Shown here piece after piece: positions 36,039 through 43,380 of a stretch of 64,000 nucleotides of DNA. The position numbers and the translations under genes are program-made. Each line of letters opens with the position of its first letter. The stretch's first letter is position 1. The notes below the pieces were generated by a model that was given only the letters and a program-made list of their open reading frames with translations, was not told where the DNA came from and did no database searches. The DNA comes from Prolixibacteraceae bacterium (GTDB lineage Bacteria > Bacteroidota > Bacteroidia > Bacteroidales > Prolixibacteraceae): the NCBI GenBank assembly GCA_019856515.1, contig CP082230.1, forward strand, positions 4,650,001-4,714,000, read 5' to 3'.

Positions 36039-36431
36039 TTACAACGTGAGGAGTAGTTCTTTAACGTTGAAGTTTGGACATGTTTTATGCCGGTTGAAAT
36101 GGTTATGGGGATAGATGGCACTCTTTGGAATGTCATACTTTTTCATCAACTGCATCAGTAGCATACGAAGGCTGCTGAATTGGTATTTGGTGAATTTTTT
36201 TCGCCCACTGAGACATATGCCTATGGAGTCGCGGTTGTGTCCGGCACAGTGTGCTCCGTAAGTGGCTAGATTGCGTCCCCATCGGGTACGACCGTCTTTG
36301 GAGATAAAGTAGTGGTAACCGATGTCTTTCCATCCTCGGTTCATATGCCATCTACGGATGGTTTGGATGTTGTCGTGCTCTTGTATGTCGCTGTCAGAGC
36401 AGTGGAGAATGATTTTTTTTATTTTTCGCAT
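36039..36431 (-). CDS. N-acetylmuramoyl-L-alanine amidase, T7-lysozyme-like (Amidase_2)
   Basis: 130 residues. Seen: 'IILHCSDSD' (zinc His10), 'HMNRGWKDIGYHYFISKDG', 'GAHCAGHNRDSIGICLSG' and 'HNHFNRHKTCPNF', which carries the second His and the Cys zinc ligands of the T7-lysozyme group. It cleaves the bond between N-acetylmuramate and L-alanine in peptidoglycan. There is no signal peptide, as in phage and mobile-element endolysins that rely on a holin. Its start overlaps the end of the upstream gene by 13 nt. Confidence 0.88.
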   Translation of the reverse strand: MRKIKKIILHCSDSDIQEHDNIQTIRRWHMNRGWKDIGYHYFISKDGRTRWGRNLATYGAHCAGHNRDSIGICLSGRKKFTKYQFSSLRMLLMQLMKKYDIPKSAIYPHNHFNRHKTCPNFNVKELLLTL

Positions 36432-37174
36432 GGCGATATAAATAGATTAAAATGAATAGATGTGGCTTCCTGTAGATAGGCGCCGTCTTTTTTGTTCGCT
36501 ATATAAGGTCCGTCCTTATAAAGGGTTCGTACATTCTTGAGTCGTTGCGATGGGATATTGACTTTTAGGTCGTGCATCGTAACGCTGAGCAGTGTCATAT
36601 CGTAAGCCTTTTTGCGGTAGCGGTAGTATTGCATTAGCGACACTTGCAGCGCTTTGGCATAATAGTTTGAGGGTATACGAAAGTGTCGGGTGGCATAGAT
36701 GCGTCCGTAGTCGGGATGTATCTTGCAGTGGCTCATGACACGTTTTCGTAGTTGTGCACTCTCTCCTTGACAGCTTTTGCGTATCTCACGAAAGATGGCT
36801 GTCTGGAACATGAGGGCGGTGATCACAATGATCTTGAAGTTGACAATTTGATAGTGTGGACGCCAGTGGAGCTGCCCTTTGCTGTAGACCAGATAGGGTT
36901 CGAGGATATGTTTTTCGGCCTGAACAACAAAGTATCTGTCGTCGTTGCGATGGGGTTTGATCCATCGGGTGTGGCGTAGTTGATTGAAACGACGCATGAG
37001 GGTGCTGTAGGATATGCTTAGCTGTTTCATGCAGTAGCTACATGTTTCGGTGTCGAAACGCACGGTTTTTATCGGCTGGAGCAGGTAGTATAGTTGTAAG
37101 GCCCCTATTAGGTTGCGCCGATAGGCATACTCGATCATGGCGATGGAGATGGTTTTGATGTTTGTCATTTTCAT
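36419..37174 (-). CDS. Protein of unknown function, possible winged-helix DNA-binding
   Basis: 251 residues, rich in Arg, Tyr and His. An N-terminal helical part ('CSYCMKQLSISYSTLMRRFNQL', of which the last part reads like an HTH recognition helix) is followed by a wing-like 'WIKPHRNDDRYFVVQ'. The C-terminal half has no motif I know. It overlaps the amidase start by 13 nt, so the two are translationally coupled. The association with an amidase and an excisionase-like HTH suggests a mobile-element or prophage-remnant gene. Confidence 0.6.
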   Translation of the reverse strand: MKMTNIKTISIAMIEYAYRRNLIGALQLYYLLQPIKTVRFDTETCSYCMKQLSISYSTLMRRFNQLRHTRWIKPHRNDDRYFVVQAEKHILEPYLVYSKGQLHWRPHYQIVNFKIIVITALMFQTAIFREIRKSCQGESAQLRKRVMSHCKIHPDYGRIYATRHFRIPSNYYAKALQVSLMQYYRYRKKAYDMTLLSVTMHDLKVNIPSQRLKNVRTLYKDGPYIANKKDGAYLQEATSIHFNLFISPCEK

Positions 37175-37418
37175 ATTTGTCTCTCTCTTTATTTAATATT
37201 CATTTGTTCTCTTTATGACCTGTTGGATAAAAAGGCTCGCGTCGATGGCTTTCCAATGGGGAGTGGGGGATAGTATGTATCCAAAAGCGCCCTTTTCGCT
37301 TTACACCTTTGCCTGTGGCATCGGTATGACACTCCGCTCTAGAGGGTAGGAGGCGAAATCCTACTGTTGCGTTTTTCCGGCGGCCTGTTTATAGCCATTG
37401 AATGATATCTATGGTGTA
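37175..37418. other. Gap between the 251-residue and HTH genes
   Basis: About 240 bp with no ORF or repeat recognised. It is relatively GC-rich compared with the flanks (e.g. the 'GGTAGGAGGCGAAATCC' stretch near 37345) and could contain a promoter or attachment-type sequence. Confidence 0.3.
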
Positions 37419-37769
37419 TTATTTTCTGGTGTGGTAGTGGTCGTTGAGTATCTTCTCTACGTCACACTCTTTGAAGAATATCTTGCCACAGAATGAGGTG
37501 TAGGAGATTTTACCGTGTAGTCGCATCTCTTGTAGCTTACGTTGGGAGATGTGTAGCCGGTTGATGACCTCCTGGGAGTCGATCCATTGTGTTTTTTCGC
37601 GTGGTCTTGTTTTGCGATGGCTATGATGTTTGTGGACCATCTCGTGGATCTGTGCCATGCTGTCGATCAGTAGGTCGAGCTTGGTGATGATCTCTCGTAG
37701 TAGCATCTCTATATTGCGTCGCTTAGGCGTGGCATTTATGACTTTGTGAAGATATTTTTTTGAGGTCAT
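37419..37769 (-). CDS. Excisionase-type helix-turn-helix protein
   Basis: 116 residues. An N-terminal helical region (residues ~1-60, with 'MLLREIITKLDLLIDSMAQI') is followed by 'WIDSQEVINRLHISQRKLQE' and 'GKISYTSFCGKIFFKECDVE'. This is the MerR/excisionase-like HTH_17 pattern common in Bacteroidota conjugative and integrative elements. It is a likely DNA-binding accessory factor of the surrounding mobile segment. No integrase gene is present in this window. Confidence 0.72.
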   Translation of the reverse strand: MTSKKYLHKVINATPKRRNIEMLLREIITKLDLLIDSMAQIHEMVHKHHSHRKTRPREKTQWIDSQEVINRLHISQRKLQEMRLHGKISYTSFCGKIFFKECDVEKILNDHYHTRK

Positions 37770-37910
37770 ATTTCTACTTTTATGATTTGATACAAAGGTA
37801 TTTGAAGGGGTTGTGTTGTGGAATTTGTTTCTTGAAAGCTACTTGTTTTTATAAGAGGTGTATGAGGGAATTGGTGCCTGTAGATGGTGTATTTGTGGGG
37901 TGGAAGAAAG

Positions 37911-37944
37911 ATAAAAACACGTATGTTTGAATACGTGTTTTTAT
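37911..37944 (-). terminator. Terminator of the 461-residue gene
   Basis: A 14-bp stem ATAAAAACACGTAT (37911-37924) pairs with ATACGTGTTTTTAT (37931-37944) around a 6-nt loop. U-runs occur on both strands, so it could act in either direction. Confidence 0.8.
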
Positions 37945-37972
37945 AATCGGTACGTCTTTTTCTATTGATCCG

Positions 37973-39358
37973 CTATTTTCTTTGTGGACTATTTCTGTTC
38001 TCTCTTTTAAATTTCCGACAGATATACTGGATCGTATCAATTTTCTTAGACTGTTTGCAGCGAGAAAGATTGAATGGATCATAGCTGCTTTTTACACCTT
38101 GGATGATATGAGATATCAACTCCCAATAGTGGGATTTATTTAAACGGATGATTTCAAGATCGAGCAGGGTGACAATGAAATTATTCAGTTCATTCTGTTT
38201 GCCTGTCCAGATGATCTTTTCAGATAAAGATGTTTTGGTGAATAGACTCCGTATAAGGCCATAGTCGCTCTCAGTCATCTTATTCCGCTTTAGTTCGTCA
38301 TGTAGAGTTAACAACGAATCTTCAGTTGGTATGAATGACGTTTGAAAAGGAACTTCTAAGGGCTGGATTATTTGCTTATCTCTTCTCTTTTTGGTCTCTT
38401 TTTCATTGGTTTCTGTCTCCTGATTCACTTTTTCTTTTTGATGATTAAAGTGATGAAATTCAGTTTCATACATTTCGAATAAACTAATGAAATTGTTCAA
38501 GAACTGTTCATCAAGACGGTTATAGGGTTTGTCTTTTGTTATATTGACCAGCAATTGTGCATGAAACGTACTATGATGTAGCTGTTCTATGGTGATGTTC
38601 TTCGCATATATGGCTTTGTTCTGATAATGATATCCTTTTAACTCGGCGTATATTTCATACAAAAGGTTGATGACTCGTTCTATTTGTAAACACCAAGGGA
38701 AGGATAGGAACTCTACAGATTCGATCAAATGGTTGACCCTTTTAGTAATATGATTGGAATTCTCAAGGGTAGGTGATACCATCAGTACATATCGGATAAT
38801 GATTGTTGGATCTGGAAATTTGAGTATATCGATGTTATGTTCTTGTATCTGAAGTTTGGTCGGTTTTGATATGATTTTAAGTTTCTTGAAAAGAGAGTGT
38901 TCCCAAATGACCGGTTCGAAAGTGCGATTTCCTGAACAGAGTTTAAGTAGCTCCGAATAGAAGTGGAACCTCTTTAGGTATTTCTTCTCTTTCTTGGCAT
39001 TGAAGATCAATCGTGTGTGAAAAATAGAGCTGAGTTGCATCTGATACTGTTTAGCAAAGAGGTAAACAGGATGGATGCACGAAAGCATCTTAGAATGAAT
39101 ACCTTTCAAGATATTCTCTCTGTTTTGTTCTAGATAGCGTGATCCATCTTTATCACTGTAGGTCTGGTCGAAGATGTTCTCTGCCCGTTTTTTTTCATTC
39201 TGATAAATGGTCTGTTCCATTCTCAGGATGTTTTCGTCATTAGCTAAAAGTGTTTTGGGGTAGGTGAAATCCGCCATAACTAATGAATGCTTTTTAGGGT
39301 TTGCATTCGTTTTTTTATCAGCGGCAGTTAAGCCAATTGGTTGCTCCATATGGATCAA
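37973..39358 (-). CDS. Unknown protein with a C-terminal RteC-like 'WTG' region
   Basis: 461 residues from the first ATG; 'MEQPIGLTAADKK' three codons later is an equally good start. The protein is hydrophilic and helical with a Lys/Glu-rich linker (residues ~300-330). Near the end, 'SEKIIWTGKQNELNNFIVTL' followed by 'LDLEIIRLNKSHYWELISHI' resembles the C-terminal region of RteC-type proteins, which regulate excision of Bacteroides conjugative transposons. The resemblance is by eye and covers ~70 residues only. It is the last gene before the small membrane protein region and has its own terminator. Confidence 0.55.
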   Translation of the reverse strand: MIHMEQPIGLTAADKKTNANPKKHSLVMADFTYPKTLLANDENILRMEQTIYQNEKKRAENIFDQTYSDKDGSRYLEQNRENILKGIHSKMLSCIHPVYLFAKQYQMQLSSIFHTRLIFNAKKEKKYLKRFHFYSELLKLCSGNRTFEPVIWEHSLFKKLKIISKPTKLQIQEHNIDILKFPDPTIIIRYVLMVSPTLENSNHITKRVNHLIESVEFLSFPWCLQIERVINLLYEIYAELKGYHYQNKAIYAKNITIEQLHHSTFHAQLLVNITKDKPYNRLDEQFLNNFISLFEMYETEFHHFNHQKEKVNQETETNEKETKKRRDKQIIQPLEVPFQTSFIPTEDSLLTLHDELKRNKMTESDYGLIRSLFTKTSLSEKIIWTGKQNELNNFIVTLLDLEIIRLNKSHYWELISHIIQGVKSSYDPFNLSRCKQSKKIDTIQYICRKFKRENRNSPQRK

Positions 39359-39469
39359 TTTTTAAATTAAACAATGTCATATTAACAGAGATAGAGTTGA
39401 AAGGGTTTAATTGGTATTGGAGGCCGCATAATGGAAGGTAGTGGCGTTGAGTTTAGACGGATTACTAGG

Positions 39470-39665
39470 AAGAAAAGAGACGAAAGGTTGGTTCGCACGG
39501 GAGGAGGGAACCACGAAGGGTTGGAGCGTAAGGGATGGCACACATATGAAACAGATTAGACGGATTTCCACGGATCTTTTTTTGAACCGCTAAGACGCAA
39601 AGCCACGAAGGGTTGAAGCGTATGGGAAATAATTCTCAGCCACGGATTTAACGGATCTTGTTTTT
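39470..39665. repeat. Dispersed copy of the 'CGCTAAGACGC / CCACGGAT' repeat family
   Basis: Includes 'GAACCGCTAAGACGCAAAGC' at about 39583-39602 and 'CACGAAGGGTTGAAGCGTAT' at 39604-39623, matching the tandem array at 35.65-35.94 kb, plus a 'CACGGATTTAACGGATC' tail. Confidence 0.75.
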
Positions 39666-39790
39666 GATATATTTTTTGAGGTGAGGGTGGGGGTGTTTCT
39701 AAATAAGGATTACCCCTCCTATATACCCTTATATATACTGTTAACATTTTTGATAAACTTATTTAGTCTAAATAGTGGGGTTGAGCGCAT

Positions 39791-39820
39791 AAAAAAAGAG
39801 ACGTTGTGTGCGTCTCTTTT
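39791..39820 (-). terminator. Terminator of the small coiled-coil membrane protein gene
   Basis: A 10-bp stem (AAAAGAGACG / CGTCTCTTTT) with a 7-nt loop; on the minus strand it ends in a run of seven further T's. Confidence 0.82.
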
Positions 39821-39833
39821 GTGGAGATTAGGA

Positions 39834-40142
39834 TTAGGATTTCTCTTGCTTTTTTTCGTAGAACATGAAGCTTGCGAGACCAATTAGAAAGGAGATGACA
39901 ATATGTATAAGGCTTTTGAGGTCGTCGAGTCGCCGTTGTTGTCCTTTGAGCTCTATATAGATTCTATTTTCGAGCGCGTCTATCTTAAATGTAATAAGGG
40001 GGGATAGTTGGTAGTTTTCGTTGGATTCGGTAGTTCTCTCTTGTCTTTCCTGCGCCAATGCGTAGTGCATTAGGTAGTTCGTTTCTTGTTGTTGCTGTGG
40101 ACATATGCCTAAGCAGCAACAGAGTAAGATGAGTTTTTTCAT
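39834..40142 (-). CDS. Small membrane protein with coiled-coil stalk (XhlA-like layout)
   Basis: 102 residues from the ATG at 40142; a longer in-frame version starts upstream at 40193. Seen: a hydrophobic, Cys-rich N-terminus 'MKKLILLCCCLGICP', a Gln/Glu-rich helix, 'IDALENRIYIELKGQQRRLD' as a short coiled coil, and a C-terminal membrane span 'LIHIVISFLIGLASFMF' followed by 'YEKKQEKS'. Coiled coil plus one C-terminal span is the layout of XhlA-type phage lysis accessory proteins. The family link is structural only and the N-terminal signal is atypical. Confidence 0.5.
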   Translation of the reverse strand: MKKLILLCCCLGICPQQQQETNYLMHYALAQERQERTTESNENYQLSPLITFKIDALENRIYIELKGQQRRLDDLKSLIHIVISFLIGLASFMFYEKKQEKS

Positions 40143-40271
40143 GACATTTTGTTTTAAGGTTATATATACCAGATATGATATTTGTTTTCGCATTCGACTC
40201 CTTGTGGAGGTCTGATAATATGTTTTCTGTAATTAATAACAGTTGGATTAGGGGGGTAAGTTGTGTGTACA

Positions 40272-40328
40272 GCGGACGCATAATCATACATAATCGCACA
40301 TATTCATACATAATCATACAGGCGTGCA
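40272..40328 (+). repeat. 57-bp decamer-repeat element, second copy
   Basis: The same length and edges (GCGGACGC ... GGCGTGCA) as 16991-17047, with 10-bp units CATAATCATA, CATAATCGCA, CATATTCATA and CATAATCATA. It ends 77 nt before the DUF6266 start codon. Confidence 0.72.
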
Positions 40329-40405
40329 CGATTTTGTTGTTTCTCGTTTTGAATCCTGATAAGTTTGATATGATAATTAAATATTAATCTAATAATTAAC
40401 TTGTT

Positions 40406-41050
40406 ATGGGTAAAATTGTAAAAGGTGTCCTTGGTGGATTTATGGGAAAAGTAGGTAGTGTGATTGGTTCGAGATGGAAAGGGACTTATTTTATGCGTTC
40501 GTTACCAGAGATTATTAAACGTAAGAATATTTCGTTGAAATGTTTGCAGCAGCGTGCTCGTTTTAAGAAGACGGCAGATTTTATCTCTGATGCTCGTCGT
40601 TTGGTTCGTATTGGTTTCCGTCCAGAATCGCAAAGACTAACGACTTTTAATGCCGCTTATGATGACAATGAGGAGCATTTCCGTTATGTCAATGATCATG
40701 TAGAGGTGGATTTTCCATCCCTAAAGCTGACTAGTGGAAGGTTAGGACAGATGGATAACATCAGCTTGACGTTAGGTGATGATGGTTTGCTTCAGATCGA
40801 TTGGAGTACGGTAGATATCAAAGAGATTGAAGGGGAGAAGTGTAAGGTCAACCTCCTTATCTGTCGTGATGATATGGAATATATGAAGTGTTATGTCGGT
40901 GTTGCTGATGTGGCAGATTTGGGTGTGGAGTTGATGATTACAGATTCGATGGAAGGACATAAGTTGCATCTTTATGCTTTCTATAGTACTTCGAAAGGGT
41001 TGTGTCAGGATCATGTGTCGAAAACGGCGTACGCTACGATTACTGCTTAG
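40406..41050 (+). CDS. DUF6266 family protein
   Basis: 214 residues. The N-terminus 'GKIVKGVLGGFMGKVGSVIG' followed by 'SRWKGTYFMRSLPEI' is the hallmark of DUF6266; then come 'LQQRARFKKTADFI' and a beta-rich C-terminal domain ending 'HLYAFYSTSKGLCQDHVSKT'. It has no signal peptide. The family is widespread and often multi-copy in Bacteroidota, with no known role. It is preceded by the conserved 57-bp decamer element and followed by a hairpin and a related gene. The Gly-rich start might form a membrane- or phage-related structure, but nothing proves this. Confidence 0.82.
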   Translation: MGKIVKGVLGGFMGKVGSVIGSRWKGTYFMRSLPEIIKRKNISLKCLQQRARFKKTADFISDARRLVRIGFRPESQRLTTFNAAYDDNEEHFRYVNDHVEVDFPSLKLTSGRLGQMDNISLTLGDDGLLQIDWSTVDIKEIEGEKCKVNLLICRDDMEYMKCYVGVADVADLGVELMITDSMEGHKLHLYAFYSTSKGLCQDHVSKTAYATITA

Positions 41051-41074
41051 TTTTTCTACTTGATTGATTTATGT

Positions 41075-41106
41075 TTATGGCGGCTCTTATATTGGGGCTG
41101 CCATAA
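41075..41106 (+). other. Hairpin between the two DUF6266-type genes
   Basis: A 10-bp stem TTATGGCGGC (41075-41084) pairs with GCTGCCATAA (41097-41106) with one G-T wobble and a 12-nt loop. There is no T-run, so it may be a processing or stabilising structure instead of a terminator. Confidence 0.55.
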
Positions 41107-41145
41107 ATATCATCAAGTAGGATATGAAAAGGGTTAACAAAGAAT

Positions 41146-41781
41146 ATGATGGATCAATTTGATGGAAGATATAATGTTGGGATTCTTGGTGAGGTGATGT
41201 ATTACCTACAGCGAGGTTGTTGTGACTTTTTGGGGGATTGTAGTTCTTTAACGAATATGGGGAATAAAGTTCGGGAGGAGCTGTGTGAGGCGTTGATCTA
41301 CTGTTTCCAAAAGTTGTTTCAAGTGTCTTATCGTGCGGAGGTCTTGGAAGATAGTTCGTATAATTTTTTCCGTGAGGTTATGATGAAACGAACGTATCAT
41401 GAGGTTTTACCTTTGGATTATGTCGATCTGTCGAAATTGAGTATGTCAAGTATCCCATTTAGTGTTATTCTTAGTGGCGAGGTGAGGTATTATGATGGGA
41501 AGCACTTGAACCTGTATTTAGAGGTGTCTTCGCAATTTATTTCTGAGGGGTATATCCTGGTCTTGCGTTATAGTTCGAAAGGGGGTGACTGTTCGTGGAT
41601 GCAAGATATTCAGTGTTTCGATGGGGATGACGGTGTCTGTGGTCGGTTGTTTGATGTCGTTTGGGATATGCCGATGGATGATGGAGAGGTCCATTTTTGG
41701 GTGATGATATACGATTCTGTTAATGATAGTTTCTGGGGTAGTCGTTATTTTTCGTTTTATATGGCTCCTAAGAGTTCGTGA
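41146..41781 (+). CDS. DUF6266-related protein lacking the canonical N-terminus
   Basis: 211 residues. The N-terminal part ('RYNVGILGEVMYYLQRGCCD') keeps only a trace of the DUF6266 glycine pattern. The C-terminal half matches the protein encoded at 17.1 kb: 'FSVILSGEVRYYDGKHLNLY', 'YILVLRYSS' and 'VHFWVMIYDSVNDSFWGS'. It lies 95 nt after the DUF6266 gene on the same strand and before a strong terminator, so the two probably form one operon. Function unknown. Confidence 0.65.
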   Translation: MMDQFDGRYNVGILGEVMYYLQRGCCDFLGDCSSLTNMGNKVREELCEALIYCFQKLFQVSYRAEVLEDSSYNFFREVMMKRTYHEVLPLDYVDLSKLSMSSIPFSVILSGEVRYYDGKHLNLYLEVSSQFISEGYILVLRYSSKGGDCSWMQDIQCFDGDDGVCGRLFDVVWDMPMDDGEVHFWVMIYDSVNDSFWGSRYFSFYMAPKSS

Positions 41782-41799
41782 TCATCTCAGGATGATATG

Positions 41800-41837
41800 A
41801 AGTTCTTATGTTATCCAATTGGACAACATAAGAACTT
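41800..41837 (+). terminator. Strong hairpin terminator between convergent genes
   Basis: A perfect 13-bp stem AAGTTCTTATGTT (41800-41812) / AACATAAGAACTT (41825-41837) with a 12-nt loop lies between the DUF6266-type gene and the convergent sulfatase; it is probably bidirectional. Confidence 0.82.
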
Positions 41838-41862
41838 TATCTTACTCATGAAATTGGTGTGA

Positions 41863-43314
41863 TTATAAGATCACAAATGGATCGTCATATTTCTGAAGAT
41901 CATTTTTAAGCATTTTCATCATCTGTTTCGCCTTTGACCTCTTTTTTTGAACGATGTTGTTCAGTTGATATGGGTCATTTTTTCGATCGAAAAGATAACG
42001 ATACTGTTTGTTGTCGGACTTGTTTTCGATAATAAATGTATAGCGATCGGTACGAACACCTCTGACTCCTTTCTCTTTTACGCCATTGGCAGTTCGGATA
42101 TACCACTGGTGGTCTGTGGTTTTTTGTTTGCCTACTCCTGTGATGGCAGGGGTGTAGTTTATCCCTTTAAGATGGCTTGGGATTTGATTTTCTAACCCTA
42201 AGAGTCCAAGAATGGTTGGGTATATGTCGAGAGATCCTAGTTGGTGGTCGACATCGATCTGTTTATTGTGACTAGGAATCTTAACAATAAATGGAACGCG
42301 GATTGCTTCTTCGTACCAATTGTTTTTTCCTTGTTGTTGATGAATGCCAATACAGTCGCCATGGTCGGAGGTGAATATGACGATGGTGTTGTCATCTATA
42401 CCTTGATCTTTTAGGGATTGAAGAACCCTTCCAATCTGTTCGTCTACCCCTGAGATACAGGCATAGTAGTTTTTGATGTTCTTTCGATAGTAGTCGCCCC
42501 ATTTCGTTCCTTTCTTCGGGATATTTGGGGTGTTACATAGGGTTGTTACATCTAGATCTTTGTATAGGTCTTTGTATTTTTGAGGTACATGGCTATAGGA
42601 GGTGTGGGGTGGATTGATACTCACAACCAGAGCAAATGGTTTGTTGGTATCTCTATAGGTACCTCCCTTATTGCTGATATAGTCAATGGCTTTGTTGGCC
42701 TCGTGAATGGGTCCCCATTGGTCGTAGAATTTATATTCGTTACGTTTTGCATCGGTATCCCAGTACATCGGGTTCAGATGATAGTCGTAGGTTCCATAGG
42801 CATGCCAATAGGAAAAGCCGTGTCTTCGGTCGGGAGCACACCATTCATTCCATTTGCGTTTGCCTCGGTTGTTCTTACAGTCGATATATGGAGCGCGAGG
42901 AGAGTCTAAATGCCATTTGCCGATGTAGCCTAGATCGTAGCCATTCTTTTTGAGGATGTCAGACCAACATAGCTCGTCTTTCTGTAGTTCGCAGTCTAAG
43001 TGGGTGGTGAAACTTTGGCAGTTTTGCATCACTTGATTACGGAAAGGGTGGGTTCCGGAGAAGATCATGCCTCTGGTGGGAGAGCATAATGGGTAGTTGG
43101 CTACTGCTTGGGTGAAGTTCACCGCGCGTTCTTTGAAATTATCTAATGTTGGTGTTTTTACATATCTATCTGCTCCCTCTTCGAGTGTTTGAGCTCTCAT
43201 CTGATCGGGGATGATAAAGATGATGTTGGGTTGTTTTTGGGCTTGTGTTATTAATCCTGTAAACATCAATCCCATGGTCATTATCTGAGAAATAATTGTT
43301 TTTGTTTGCATCAT
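41863..43314 (-). CDS. Secreted type I sulfatase (formylglycine-dependent)
   Basis: 483 residues. Seen: signal peptide ending 'GLITQAQ', 'NIIFIIPDQMRAQ' (first metal-binding Asp region), the formylglycine motif CSPTR with Cys77, 'GYIGKWHLD', and 'TIVIFTSDHGDCIG' (second metal site). It hydrolyses sulfate esters from glycans after maturation of Cys77 by a formylglycine-generating enzyme, which is not in this window. Downstream of a GH20 hexosaminidase on the same strand (66 nt apart), it would remove sulfate from an amino-sugar glycan before exo-cleavage. The exact sulfated position cannot be read from sequence. Confidence 0.92.
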   Translation of the reverse strand: MMQTKTIISQIMTMGLMFTGLITQAQKQPNIIFIIPDQMRAQTLEEGADRYVKTPTLDNFKERAVNFTQAVANYPLCSPTRGMIFSGTHPFRNQVMQNCQSFTTHLDCELQKDELCWSDILKKNGYDLGYIGKWHLDSPRAPYIDCKNNRGKRKWNEWCAPDRRHGFSYWHAYGTYDYHLNPMYWDTDAKRNEYKFYDQWGPIHEANKAIDYISNKGGTYRDTNKPFALVVSINPPHTSYSHVPQKYKDLYKDLDVTTLCNTPNIPKKGTKWGDYYRKNIKNYYACISGVDEQIGRVLQSLKDQGIDDNTIVIFTSDHGDCIGIHQQQGKNNWYEEAIRVPFIVKIPSHNKQIDVDHQLGSLDIYPTILGLLGLENQIPSHLKGINYTPAITGVGKQKTTDHQWYIRTANGVKEKGVRGVRTDRYTFIIENKSDNKQYRYLFDRKNDPYQLNNIVQKKRSKAKQMMKMLKNDLQKYDDPFVIL

Positions 43315-43380
43315 AAAAGATCTGTTTTACAAGGAGGCATCCGTGCTCTTCCGCCTCCTTGATGGTTTAAGGGGAGTTAT

